DNA from: Anaerolineae bacterium
GTDB lineage: Bacteria; Chloroflexota; Anaerolineae; Aggregatilineales; Aggregatilineaceae
Reading direction: 5' to 3'
Length of the DNA: 64,000 nucleotides
NCBI GenBank assembly: GCA_018432315.1
Contig: JAHDLB010000003.1
Coordinates: 1-64,000 of the forward strand
In this document: one piece after another, positions 24,366 through 32,706 of the stretch
How the letters are laid out: each line of letters opens with the position of its first letter
How positions within the stretch are numbered: the stretch's first letter is position 1
Program-made: the position numbers and the translations under genes
Notes under the pieces: model-generated
Seen by the model: the letters and a program-made list of their open reading frames with translations, nothing else
What the model was told of the DNA's origin: nothing
The model's database searches: none

Positions 24366-27115
24366 AGCTGGCCCCCGCTCTCGTCTATGGGCAGCACGAA
24401 GCAGAATTCGCTGCCTTTCTCCGGCTCGCTGGTGACCCAGATGGTGCCGTCCATCATCTCGACCAGCCGCTTGGTGATCGCCAGCCCCAGGCCGGTCCCG
24501 CCGAACATGCGCGTGCTGCTGCCGTCCGCCTGGCGAAACTCGTCGAAGATGATCGCCTGGTCTTCGGCGCTGATGCCGATCCCGGTATCGACGATGCTGA
24601 TCTGGACGAAGGGCGCGCCGCTGCGCTCGACGCGCCGGCCCCGGATGGTGATCGAGCCCTCGCGCGTGAACTTGATCGCGTTGCTGAGCAGATTGATGAT
24701 CACCTGGCGCAGTCGCTGCGTGTCCGCACACACGGGCGGCAGGTCCGGCTCGATCTCGAACGCCATCTCCAGGCCCTGCTCGGTGGCCTGGGCTTCCATG
24801 CTCTGGGCCACGGCCATGATCGATTCGGCGACGTTCACCTGCTCGACGTTGAGCGCCATGCGCCCGGCGTCGATCTTGGACAGGTCGAGCAGGTCGTCGA
24901 TCAGGGTGAGCAGGTTCCGCCCGTTGTGCTGGATGCGCTCGATGCGGCTGGCCTGCTTCTCGTTGAGGTCGCCGTACAGCCCGCTGAGCAGGGTGTCGCT
25001 GAAGCCGATGATGCTGTTCATCGGGGTGCGCAGCTCGTGGCTGATCGTCGCCAGGAACTGGCTCTTGAGCCGGTTGGCCTCGGCCAGCTCCAGCGCGCGC
25101 GTCTCCAGCTCGCGGAACAACTCCGCGTTGTCGATGGCGACCGACGACTGGGCGACGAGCGTCTGGGCGAGCTGGATGTCGGCCTGGGTGAAGATGCGCC
25201 CCGGCTGCTGGTCCACCCAGGTGACCACGCCGAGGATGCGCTCGCCGGCGGTCATGGGCAGCGTCAACTGGCTGCTGATGCCGATCTTCTCGAGCTGCTC
25301 GCGGGCGGCGGGCGGCGTGTCCGGATCGTTGGCGTAGGCGGTGACCGGCTGCCGCCGGCGGATCGCCTCGTTGAACACGTAATAGTCGTCCGGCGCCAGC
25401 CGCTGCCCGGCAGTGGGCGTGGCCGAGGCCGGTTCGAAATCCGGCGCGCGGTATTCCGCCTCGACGGTCACGTGATTGGTCTGGGGGTGGTAGGTCGCCA
25501 TCAGGCAGCAGGACGAATCCAGCGCGCGGTTCATGTGCTTGACCATGGTCTGGACCAGCTCGCCGTAGTTCAGAATGGCCGTCAGGTCCTGGCCGATCTG
25601 GTGCACGATGCTCTGTTCGAGCAGGCGGCGCTGGGCCTGGTTGTAGAGCCGGGCGTTTTCGAGCGCGATGCTCACCTGGGTCGCCAGCGTTTCGAGCGCG
25701 TCGCGCTCCAGGTCGGTGAAGGCGTTGAGCTGCGTGGACTGGACGGTGATGGCGCCGATCGTGTAATCGCCCTGGCGCAGCGGCACGACCAGGCTGCTTT
25801 GCAGCCGGTGGTGATCGTCCAGCGAGACGTAGTCCGGATCGTTGCGCACGTCGGGCACGATCTGCGTCTGGCCGGTCCGGATCGCCCGCCCGACGATTCC
25901 CTCGCTGAGGCGGATCGATTTGTCGTCCTGGGTCTGCAGGCGCGGCGAGCTGGTGGCGCTGGCGCGGAGCTGGATTTCCTCGCGATCTTCGGACAGCAGG
26001 AACACGTACACCGCTTCGTGGCCCAGTACCTCGTGGATGCTCTGCGCGATTTTGCGCAGCAGCCCCTGCGGATCGAGCGTGGCGTACAGCGCCTGGCTCA
26101 CGCGGTTGATCTGGCTCATCATGTCGGCGCGGCGGCGTTCGGCGGCGAACATCTGGGCGCTGCTCATGCTGACCGCGATCTGGTTGGCGATGGTCTGGGC
26201 GATCTCGACCTGCGAGTCGCTGAACGCGCCGGACTGCTGGTTGATGAACTGCAGCACGCCCAGCGTGCGGTTGCGCGTGTTGAGCGGGCAGGCCAACACG
26301 TTTTGGCAGCCCGGCCCGGCCTCCGGTGGCGGCTCCTGGGTGACGTACGGCTGCCCCCGGTGGTAGACGTCCACCAGGTAGCCGGGACCATCCAGCGGCC
26401 AGGTCCGCGCCGGCCACGACCGGCTGATGCCGTGCGCTGACGGCTGGTGGACGGCGAGCACATATGCGACGTGGTCCGGCATGAGCAACTGCGCGCCTTC
26501 GCAGTCCAGCAGATCGGTCGTCTCGCGGACGGCGTCGGCCAGCATCTCGTCGAGGTTGAGCGTCGCGCTGGTGATGGTTGCCAGCCGCTGCATCGCGCCC
26601 ATTTCGCGCAGGCGGGCGCGCATCTCGTGCATCAGGTCGGCGTAATTGTCGGTCAGCTCCTGGTAGCGCCGGAAGGTGTGGATCACCAGCGCGGTCTGGT
26701 CGGCGAGCATTTGCAGCACGCGCAGGTGAATGTCGTCGTAGGCGCCGGGCCGGTGGCTCTCGACGTTGAACACGCCGAGCAGTTTGTCTTCCAGCAGGAC
26801 CGGCACGGCCAGCTCGGACCGCGACCGCGTGTCGAGGTACTGGCGGCGCGGATCGCTTTCCATGTCGTTGACCATTTCGGGCTTGCGCTTCTGCGCCACC
26901 TGCCCGATCACGCCCATGCCCAGCCGGATCGGCACCAGGGTGTTCACGCCGTCGCTCAGGTAGAGGTCCGGGGTGGGGACGAGCGTCTGTTTGATCGGGT
27001 CGTAGGGGATCAGGCCGCCACTGTCGAACGGGATGATCTCGCGCGCCCGGCGGATGACGTCAAGCAGCATCTCGTGGATGTCGAAAAGCGTGGATGTCAT
27101 AGCTTGATCGGTCAT
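24362..27115 (-). CDS. Cytoplasmic histidine kinase with four tandem GAF domains
   Basis: A 917-residue soluble kinase, first gene of the kinase operon. Four GAF-like modules cover roughly residues 10-150, 185-320, 340-480 and 495-660, with typical ends such as LLGVFNVESHRPGAYDD and LGVLQFINQQSGAFSD. HisKA has His693 in SHELRTPMNSIIGF; the HATPase shows NLLSNAIKF, DTGIGISAEDQ and GTGLGLAI. GAF1 contains no phytochrome-type Cys that I can assign, so the ligands are unknown. The start at 27115 (MTDQ) is chosen for the GAF1 boundary; a second ATG lies five codons later. Ribosome sites are weak for both. Confidence 0.9.
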   Translation of the reverse strand: MTDQAMTSTLFDIHEMLLDVIRRAREIIPFDSGGLIPYDPIKQTLVPTPDLYLSDGVNTLVPIRLGMGVIGQVAQKRKPEMVNDMESDPRRQYLDTRSRSELAVPVLLEDKLLGVFNVESHRPGAYDDIHLRVLQMLADQTALVIHTFRRYQELTDNYADLMHEMRARLREMGAMQRLATITSATLNLDEMLADAVRETTDLLDCEGAQLLMPDHVAYVLAVHQPSAHGISRSWPARTWPLDGPGYLVDVYHRGQPYVTQEPPPEAGPGCQNVLACPLNTRNRTLGVLQFINQQSGAFSDSQVEIAQTIANQIAVSMSSAQMFAAERRRADMMSQINRVSQALYATLDPQGLLRKIAQSIHEVLGHEAVYVFLLSEDREEIQLRASATSSPRLQTQDDKSIRLSEGIVGRAIRTGQTQIVPDVRNDPDYVSLDDHHRLQSSLVVPLRQGDYTIGAITVQSTQLNAFTDLERDALETLATQVSIALENARLYNQAQRRLLEQSIVHQIGQDLTAILNYGELVQTMVKHMNRALDSSCCLMATYHPQTNHVTVEAEYRAPDFEPASATPTAGQRLAPDDYYVFNEAIRRRQPVTAYANDPDTPPAAREQLEKIGISSQLTLPMTAGERILGVVTWVDQQPGRIFTQADIQLAQTLVAQSSVAIDNAELFRELETRALELAEANRLKSQFLATISHELRTPMNSIIGFSDTLLSGLYGDLNEKQASRIERIQHNGRNLLTLIDDLLDLSKIDAGRMALNVEQVNVAESIMAVAQSMEAQATEQGLEMAFEIEPDLPPVCADTQRLRQVIINLLSNAIKFTREGSITIRGRRVERSGAPFVQISIVDTGIGISAEDQAIIFDEFRQADGSSTRMFGGTGLGLAITKRLVEMMDGTIWVTSEPEKGSEFCFVLPIDESGGQL

Positions 27116-27298
27116 GGTCGGTCTGCCGTTTGGTTGGTAGGCTGGACGATGTGCGGCGAATTCGGGCAAACGCCACCGGTGCAGCATGGAGACAGATGCA
27201 GCGGTTTGGTGATACGAGAGGCCATCCTATCCCATAGGACGGTGCGGCTTACCTCCACTGGTTTGATCCCCACACCCGCGTATACGCTTTATGCTTTT

Positions 27299-27327
27299 GT
27301 TATAGCCTGATTTACTGCTGAAAGCAA
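27299..27327 (-). promoter_or_regulatory. Candidate sigma-70-type promoter of the kinase operon
   Basis: On the minus strand, TTGCTT (27322-27327), a 17-base spacer and TATAAC (27299-27304). The predicted start is about 175 bases upstream of the GAF kinase ATG. Confidence 0.55.
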
Positions 27328-27398
27328 GCGATCCGCTCGGAAGGGCGGGCAGCGGTGAAGGATCGCCCAGGGCGGGTCACCGCCGCCGGAACAAGACA

Positions 27399-27422
27399 CC
27401 GGGCGACACACGGGCCGCCCGG
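27399..27422 (-). terminator. Weak hairpin after the pyrophosphatase gene
   Basis: CCGGGCG pairs with CGCCCGG across 10 bases, 29 bases past the stop. The following minus-strand sequence TGTCTTGTT is only moderately T-rich. Confidence 0.35.
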
Positions 27423-27450
27423 CTGAGGACTCGCTCGCCTGAGGCCGGCG

Positions 27451-27996
27451 TCACACCATGTCGGGCGGGAAGGCGTCTTTGTAGCGCTGGATCGAGGCCA
27501 GGATCACGTCGCGCGCGACGCTCGCATTGTCCCAGCCCTGGGGCGTGACCTCGATGCCCTGAAGCTGCTTGTAGGTCTGGAAGAAGTGCGCGATCTCGCT
27601 GAGGAAATGCTTGGGCACGTCGTCGATGTCGTGGTAGTCGTCGAAGATCGGGTCGGTGGCGGGCACGGCCAGGATCTTATCATCCGGATCGCCGCGGTCG
27701 ATCATGTGGAAGATCGCGACCGGGCGCGCCTCGATCACGCAGCCAGCGAACGTCGGCTCGTTGACCATCACCAGGATGTCGAGCGGGTCGCCATCTTCGG
27801 CGAACGTCTGCGGGATCAGGCCGTAGTCGCTGGGATAGTGCATCGGGCTGTAGAGCACGCGGTCCAGCTTGATCACGCCCGCTTTCTTGCTGTACTCGAA
27901 CTTGTTCCGGCTGCCCTTGGGGATCTCCACGATGCAGTAGACCTTGTCGGGCACTTCGGGGCCGGGGGGGAGTTGGTGCCACAGATTGATCGCCAT
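27451..27996 (-). CDS. ppa: Inorganic pyrophosphatase (family I)
   Basis: A 181-residue soluble enzyme that hydrolyses pyrophosphate to two phosphates, pulling biosynthetic reactions forward. The family I signature DGDPLDILV is present with its three metal-binding Asp residues, together with [15 protein letters not shown] at the substrate site and [12 protein letters not shown]. Length is standard for bacterial hexameric enzymes. GAGGAAACACAC lies before the ATG. It is in the same orientation as the zinc-finger and signal peptidase genes, 79 bases after the former. Confidence 0.96.
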   Translation of the reverse strand: MAINLWHQLPPGPEVPDKVYCIVEIPKGSRNKFEYSKKAGVIKLDRVLYSPMHYPSDYGLIPQTFAEDGDPLDILVMVNEPTFAGCVIEARPVAIFHMIDRGDPDDKILAVPATDPIFDDYHDIDDVPKHFLSEIAHFFQTYKQLQGIEVTPQGWDNASVARDVILASIQRYKDAFPPDMV

Positions 27997-28075
27997 GTGT
28001 GTTTCCTCATCACGTGAGCCGCCGGCCAGGGCCGGCGCTGTTCATATCCATCATCGGGACGCGCTCTCCGCGCCG

Positions 28076-28387
28076 TCAATCGGCGGGCGGGGCGGCGTCC
28101 TCGGGCAAGTCTTCACCGGGGGCCACGCTGTCGCGGGCGGGCGCTCTGCCCGGCGCGGGCGGGTGACGGTTGGGCGGCAGCCCGTCGGCATCGATCAACA
28201 GCTCGATGCGGCGGACGGCGGCGCTTTCGAACAGGGTCAGCCCGCAGATGTCGCACTTCCAGCCGGCGATGCCCGGCACCTGGACGAGCGTGTCCTCGTA
28301 GACGTGCACGTAAGGCGTGCGCGTGGGGTGCAGCCGGCCAACCTGGCACAGCGGGCAGGTCTGTAAGGTATCGCCTGAATCGGTCAT
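28076..28387 (-). CDS. Small YgiT-like zinc-finger protein
   Basis: A 103-residue protein with two CxxC knuckles, CPLCQVG and WKCDICGLTLFES, separated by about 30 residues, in the style of YgiT/MqsA-type zinc ribbons. The C-terminal 35 residues are Pro/Ala-rich and disordered, and there is no helix-turn-helix domain as in full MqsA. It starts 8 bases after the signal peptidase stop, so the two are co-translated. No MqsR-like toxin is adjacent, so a toxin-antitoxin role is not supported. Confidence 0.75.
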   Translation of the reverse strand: MTDSGDTLQTCPLCQVGRLHPTRTPYVHVYEDTLVQVPGIAGWKCDICGLTLFESAAVRRIELLIDADGLPPNRHPPAPGRAPARDSVAPGEDLPEDAAPPAD

Positions 28388-28395
28388 GAGCTGCG

Positions 28396-29082
28396 TCAGA
28401 AACCGCCGAAATAGGGCGCGCTGGTGGGCGTCGGTGACGGGTTCGGGTGCGGCGTGGGCGTGGGCGTCATGGTCGGGAGCGGGCTGCCGTTCTGCCCGTA
28501 GGTCCAGTGTTTGACCAGCCCCCAATCCGACGGCGGCCAGTAGCGCACGAACGCCCGCCCGACGATGTATTTCCGGTCGACCGGGCCGAAGTCCTGCGAG
28601 TCTTTGCTGGCGCCGCGGTTGTCGCCCAGCACGAAATACTGCTCGTCGCCCACGACCCACTCGCCGTCACAGCTTTTGCCGCGACAGAAGTTCTCGATGT
28701 ACGGCTCCTCGATCAGCTTGCCGTCGATGTACACGCGCCCTTCCAGGATGGTGACCGTCTCGCCCGGCAAGCCGACGATGCGCTTGATGAAGTCGCGGTC
28801 CGGCTGTTGGGGGTAGTGGAACACCACGACATCGCCGCGCGAGGGATCGCCCAGAACGTACGACAGGCGGCTGACGATGATGAACTGGTCGGTGTCGAAG
28901 TTGGGCAGCATGCTGTGCCCATCGACGACGAAACGCGCGGTCGCCAGGTTCACGAACGCGTAAATCGCGGCGATCAGCAGCACGGTTTCGATCAGCTCGC
29001 GCACGAACGAACGTCCCTGCCGGTGCCGGGGCTGGGGGACGTCGGTCCAGATTTGTTCCTCGGTGGTTTGTTGGAGTGTCAC
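28396..29082 (-). CDS. lepB: Signal peptidase I
   Basis: A 228-residue membrane protease that removes signal peptides from secreted proteins. One transmembrane segment (residues 30-48) is followed by the catalytic Ser57 in DGHSMLPN, Lys100 in RDFIKRIVGLPGE, and the GDNRGASKDSQDFG box. The start is uncertain: GTG at 29082 is used because it gives a normal short cytosolic N terminus; another GTG lies 12 codons upstream. The last 35 residues form a PTPTPHP-rich tail not usual for the family. The many exported proteins in this window are likely clients. Confidence 0.93.
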   Translation of the reverse strand: MTLQQTTEEQIWTDVPQPRHRQGRSFVRELIETVLLIAAIYAFVNLATARFVVDGHSMLPNFDTDQFIIVSRLSYVLGDPSRGDVVVFHYPQQPDRDFIKRIVGLPGETVTILEGRVYIDGKLIEEPYIENFCRGKSCDGEWVVGDEQYFVLGDNRGASKDSQDFGPVDRKYIVGRAFVRYWPPSDWGLVKHWTYGQNGSPLPTMTPTPTPHPNPSPTPTSAPYFGGF

Positions 29083-29174
29083 CCGCGTGCTCTTTGATCC
29101 TGTTTGCCGTCGGGCCACCACTATAGCGCAGGGCGGCGTCTGTGGCAATGGCGGATTCTGGGGCGCGCGCGGGC

Positions 29175-29573
29175 TCAGGCGCCGTCCAGCAGGCGGAGCG
29201 CGGTGTAAACCCGCTCGCCCAGGTCGTGCAGCAGGCTGAGCACGAACATCGATTCGTCCGGCTGGCGCGGCGGGAAAAGGCGCGTCCAGTAGAGGTAGGC
29301 CGCCGAGAGCCGGTCCACGTCCAGCAGCGCGGCGACCTGGTCGCGCGGGCGGGCGCCGTCGTGGCAGCACAGATAGCCGGTCAGCGCGGCCTGGAAGGGC
29401 GGCGTCAGGTCCTCGACGCGCTCCAGCACGGCGACGAACAGCGCCTGGTCCCAGCCGCCGCGCTGGCGCAGCGCGCCCGGCGACACCTGCCGGAGCGCAT
29501 CCTCGATGGCGAGCAGGCAGTCTCGCAACTGGCGGAAATCGTCGGGGGAGTGGTGCGGGCGTTTGAGGCGCAT
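29175..29573 (-). CDS. Hypothetical protein, 132 aa
   Basis: I do not recognise this protein. It is predicted to be almost entirely helical and soluble, with no signal peptide or membrane segment. A Cys pair occurs in GYLCCHDGARP. It lies 92 bases upstream of the signal peptidase in the same direction and may be co-transcribed. The opposite strand also has an open frame of similar length, but this strand fits the direction of the neighbouring genes and its codon pattern better. Confidence 0.55.
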   Translation of the reverse strand: MRLKRPHHSPDDFRQLRDCLLAIEDALRQVSPGALRQRGGWDQALFVAVLERVEDLTPPFQAALTGYLCCHDGARPRDQVAALLDVDRLSAAYLYWTRLFPPRQPDESMFVLSLLHDLGERVYTALRLLDGA

Positions 29574-29940
29574 CCCTGCTCCGTTTGGTAGTCGGCTTCG
29601 AGCCGTAGGTTGGACAGAGGTTACCCGGCGTCCCTTGCCCGCGCAAATATGGCAAAAATAAAACAGTGTGCGCTCGCTGCCCCGTCACCTCCGGCACACT
29701 CGGTCCACGGCGCCTGGCCGCGACGAACGTTTTTCAATCGTTAGGACAGTGTTGTAATTGGGTTCGAAAACCATGCCTGCGAACTTTGTGACTGGCAATT
29801 ATGGTGATTTTCGATTATATCTTCTTGAAGGTTTGTTAGTATGTTGGTTAATTATCGATGACATGCCCATTCATAGCCGTGACGCAAAGCTGCGCTCAAG
29901 CGATTCGTCACCCGTCATCTACCCAGGGGGCGACTGGCAC
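29574..29940. other. Intergenic region with an AT-rich segment
   Basis: No gene is supported between the 132-residue gene and the 135-residue gene. Positions 29750-29880 are much richer in A+T than the surroundings, with TATAT and TTAATTAT stretches, which fits a promoter region for the plus-strand gene. The open frame continues upstream of 29941 but without the codon bias of the coding part. Confidence 0.45.
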
Positions 29941-30348
29941 ATGCCATCGTCGTTGATCAAGCTGCCCGGCGAGCCGATCGTCATCGTGACGATCGCACTG
30001 CCCATCGAGCGCCACCTCAGCAGTCTGTACAGCATCCGCGCCCAGATCGACCGCGTGGCCCGCGAGGCAGGTGGCCCGCTCTACGTGCTGTTCGACCTAC
30101 GCAACCAGGACGTGTCGTTCAGCGACATCCTCCTAGGGCTCGACGAGCAGTCAGGCAGGCCGCCGGGCGCGCTCACCGATCCCCGCGTTCGCCCGGTGGG
30201 GGTGGGCGATCACCCGCTGCTGGCGATTGCCGCCAAAAAGACGTGGCAGCGCTACGCGATCGACGTCCCGATCTTCACGACGCTCGAAGCGGCGCTGCAA
30301 TACGTGCGCGCCGAGCTGGATCGGGAGGGCGACCAGCCCTCCGACTGA
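29941..30348 (+). CDS. Small STAS/SpoIIAA-like protein, 135 aa
   Basis: A cytoplasmic alpha/beta protein. The alternating pattern EPIVIVTIALP, helix, GGPLYVLFDLRNQDVSFSDI, helix, then VGVGDHPLLAIAA is reminiscent of STAS/SpoIIAA-like folds, but I cannot assign a family securely. The start at 29941 is chosen because AGGGGG lies 10 bases upstream and the codon pattern changes there; the frame stays open back to 29758. It is a single gene between the lepB cluster and glmS with no obvious partner. Confidence 0.6.
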   Translation: MPSSLIKLPGEPIVIVTIALPIERHLSSLYSIRAQIDRVAREAGGPLYVLFDLRNQDVSFSDILLGLDEQSGRPPGALTDPRVRPVGVGDHPLLAIAAKKTWQRYAIDVPIFTTLEAALQYVRAELDREGDQPSD

Positions 30349-30420
30349 TCCGGCCCCGCCCATTTTTTCGATCCTTATTGAGTTTTTAATCACTCGTTTA
30401 TAGCCAGCCCTGATGGTTTT

Positions 30421-30432
30421 CCAGTATACTGG
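30421..30432 (+). promoter_or_regulatory. Perfect palindrome containing a -10-like TATACT upstream of glmS
   Basis: CCAGTATACTGG is a perfect 12-bp palindrome and includes TATACT at 30425-30430. No good -35 stands 17 bases upstream. It could be an operator, a -10 box or both; the ribozyme-like leader starts about 50 bases later. Confidence 0.35.
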
Positions 30433-30485
30433 AGCTAGCGACGTGGGGAACGACAGGAGGCTGCCTGATCACGACCGAATGAGGG

Positions 30486-30640
30486 AAGACTAGCGCAAGG
30501 CCCTGCACCAGCAGGGAAACGAGGTGGCGGTTTCTCACCGCGAGGTGAGACTAACCCCGGCCTGCCGGGGGAAAATCGACAGATCTGCGGATGCCGCCAG
30601 GGCGCACACCACCGCCCTCGTCTGTCCCCTCCAACTGAAG
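30486..30640 (+). ncRNA. glmS ribozyme: glmS self-cleaving ribozyme/riboswitch (candidate)
   Basis: The leader of glmS holds the core of the glucosamine-6-phosphate-activated ribozyme. In order: AGCGC (30492-30496; cleavage expected after A30492), a P2-like hairpin CCCTGC/GCAGGG (30501-30516), ACGAGG, a strand TGGCGG (30525-30530) that pairs with CCGCCA (30594-30599), and ATCGA-N4-TCTGCGGATGCC, close to ATCGA-N4-TCGGCGG(A/G)TGCC of known glmS RNAs. GACAGA (30578-30583) pairs with TCTGTC (30621-30626), crossing the former helix, so a pseudoknot forms. Two extra hairpins (30533-30550 and 30555-30570) sit inside the core. Position directly before glmS supports the call strongly; cleavage by glucosamine-6-phosphate is inferred. 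Confidence 0.75.
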
Positions 30641-30791
30641 CCGCGATACAACGCGTGTCCTGCCGAAATTCGCGGTAGTGGTGCTCAATCCATTTTGCTG
30701 ACTCAACTTCGATCCGACGCGACAGCGGGCGCTGTCACACGGGTGCGCGCTGCCGGTCGCTTGGGCCTGACTCCAGGAGGGAGATCATCCT

Positions 30792-32633
30792 ATGTGCGGT
30801 ATTGTCGGTTACATTGGGCCGCGTGACGCGACCCCCCTTATCCTCAACGGTTTGCAGCGCCTGGAGTATCGCGGCTACGATTCCGCCGGAATCGCCGTGA
30901 TGCAGAACGGCGACATCGCCATTCGCCGCGATGTCGGCAAGCTGAACAACCTCGTGCAGATGGTCAACAACAAGCCGCTCAACGGGCGGATCGGCATCGG
31001 CCATACCCGCTGGGCGACGCACGGCGTCCCCAGCCCGCGCAACGCCCACCCGCACCTGAGCGCCAGCGGGCGGACCGTGGTGGTGCACAACGGCATCGTC
31101 GAGAACTTCCGCGAGCTGCGCGCCGACCTGGAAGCGAGCGGCGTGCCGTTCGCCTCGGAGACGGACACCGAGGTGATCGTGCACCTCGTCCAGCGCGAGC
31201 GCGACGCCGGGCACGACATCACCGAGGCGACGCGCCGGGCGGTGTCGCTGCTGCGCGGGGCGCACGCCATCGTCGTGCTGTCCGCCGACCAGCCGGATCG
31301 CCTGGTGGCGGTGCGGATCGGCAACGCGGGCGGCGTGGCGCTGGGCATCGGCCAGGACGAGATGTTCGTCGCGTCGGACATCCCGGCCATTCTGGAGCAC
31401 ACGCGCCGCATGATCTTCCTCGAAAACCGCCAGATGGCGACCATCACCCGCGACGCGTACCACGTCCAGACGCTGGACGGCGAGCCGGTCGACGCCGAGA
31501 TCCACAACATCCCATGGGACCCGGTCAGCGCGGCGCGCGGCGAGTTCAAGCACTTCATGCAGAAGGAGATCTACGAGCAGGCCCGCGCCCTGACCGACAC
31601 GCTGCGCGGGCGGGTGGACTTCCAGCACGGCTGCGTCGATCTGCCCGACCTGAAGATCAGCGAAGAGGATGCGCGGCGGCTCAAGCGCATCGTGACGGTG
31701 GCCTGCGGCACCAGCGCCTACAGCGGGCTGGTGGGCAAGTTCATCATCGAGGAGCTGGCGCGCGTGCCGGTCGAGGTCGATTACGGGAGCGAGTACCGCT
31801 ACCGCGACCCGATCCTCGATTCCGACTGCGCCGTGCTGGCGATCACGCAGTCCGGCGAGACGGTGGACACGCTGGCCGCGATGGAAGAGGCGCGCGAGAA
31901 GGGCGCCCGCCAGTGGAGCATCGTCAACGCCATCGGCAGCCAGGCGATGCGCGTGGCCGACGGGTTCATCACCATGCAGGCCGGGCCGGAGATCGGCGTG
32001 GCGAGCACGAAGGCGTTCACCACCAGCATCGTCGACCAGTACCTGCTGGCGCTGTACCTGGGCCAGCAGCGCGGCATGCTGTCGTGCGGCGAGGCGATGC
32101 AGCACGTGGCCGACCTGGCGCGCCTGCCGGACCTGGTGGGTCAGGTGCTCGAGCGCGAGGATCAGGTGCAGGAACTGGCCGCCCAGCTCTACCAGTACAC
32201 CAACTTCCTCTACCTGGGCCGCGGCATCAACTACCCCATCGCGCTGGAAGGCGCCCTCAAACTCAAGGAAATCAGCTACATTCACGCCGAGGGCTACCCC
32301 GCCGGGGAGATGAAGCACGGGCCGATCGCGCTGATCGACGAGCACATGCCGGTCGTGGCGATCACGCTCAAGGACGAGGTCTACGACAAGATGCTCAGCC
32401 AGGTGGAGCAGGCCAAGTCGCGCGGCGGGATCGTGATCGCGGTGGCGACCGACGGCGACGAGCTGATCCGGGAGAAGGCCGATTACGTGCTCTACGTGCC
32501 CGAAGCGCCGCGGCTGATCAGCCCGATCATCAGCGTGATCCCGCTGCAACTGCTGGCCTACACGATCGCGGTGTGGCGCGGCGCGGACGTGGACCAGCCG
32601 CGCAACCTGGCGAAGTCCGTCACGGTGGAGTAG
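30792..32633 (+). CDS. glmS: Glutamine-fructose-6-phosphate aminotransferase
   Basis: A 613-residue enzyme making glucosamine-6-phosphate from fructose-6-phosphate and glutamine, the first step to UDP-GlcNAc and cell-wall sugars. The N terminus MCGIVGYIGPRDA exposes the catalytic Cys2 after Met removal; GHTRWATHG and HNGIVENF complete the glutaminase site. Two SIS domains follow (CGTSAYSG... SQSGETVDTLAAM; YLGRGINYPIALEGALKLKE), and the end is the usual LAKSVTVE. GGAGGGAG lies about 7 bases before the ATG. Its 440-base leader contains the candidate ribozyme, implying feedback control by the product. Confidence 0.97.
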   Translation: MCGIVGYIGPRDATPLILNGLQRLEYRGYDSAGIAVMQNGDIAIRRDVGKLNNLVQMVNNKPLNGRIGIGHTRWATHGVPSPRNAHPHLSASGRTVVVHNGIVENFRELRADLEASGVPFASETDTEVIVHLVQRERDAGHDITEATRRAVSLLRGAHAIVVLSADQPDRLVAVRIGNAGGVALGIGQDEMFVASDIPAILEHTRRMIFLENRQMATITRDAYHVQTLDGEPVDAEIHNIPWDPVSAARGEFKHFMQKEIYEQARALTDTLRGRVDFQHGCVDLPDLKISEEDARRLKRIVTVACGTSAYSGLVGKFIIEELARVPVEVDYGSEYRYRDPILDSDCAVLAITQSGETVDTLAAMEEAREKGARQWSIVNAIGSQAMRVADGFITMQAGPEIGVASTKAFTTSIVDQYLLALYLGQQRGMLSCGEAMQHVADLARLPDLVGQVLEREDQVQELAAQLYQYTNFLYLGRGINYPIALEGALKLKEISYIHAEGYPAGEMKHGPIALIDEHMPVVAITLKDEVYDKMLSQVEQAKSRGGIVIAVATDGDELIREKADYVLYVPEAPRLISPIISVIPLQLLAYTIAVWRGADVDQPRNLAKSVTVE

Positions 32634-32657
32634 GCGGGGACGCTCAGAGAGTCTTGT

Positions 32658-32693
32658 CCAGGGGCGCCGGCGAGCATACGCGGGCGCCCCTGG
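32658..32693. terminator. Hairpin between convergent glmS and the 168-residue membrane gene
   Basis: A perfect 11-bp stem, CCAGGGGCGCC (32658-32668) with GGCGCCCCTGG (32683-32693), loop 14, sits between two convergent stops. TGTTATGG follows on the plus strand; it could serve both directions. Confidence 0.6.
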
Positions 32694-32706
32694 TGTTATG
32701 GTTCGC

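Larger units (their letters stand above)
27116..27450. other. Intergenic region between the kinase operon and the pyrophosphatase gene
   Basis: No gene is seen. It holds a candidate promoter for the kinase operon (27299-27327, minus strand) and a 7-bp GC hairpin (27399-27405 with 27416-27422) that could end the upstream pyrophosphatase transcript. Confidence 0.55.

Noticed and set aside
28076-28387. MqsA antitoxin of a toxin-antitoxin pair
   Set aside because: Only the zinc ribbon is present; there is no DNA-binding domain and no toxin gene next to it.
29758-29940. An N-terminal extension of the 135-residue protein
   Set aside because: The upstream part is AT-rich, lacks the gene's codon bias, and a good ribosome site precedes the internal ATG at 29941.
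30640-30791. A second riboswitch between the ribozyme and glmS
   Set aside because: The 150 bases hold only short possible stems without a known motif; no evidence beyond a normal leader.
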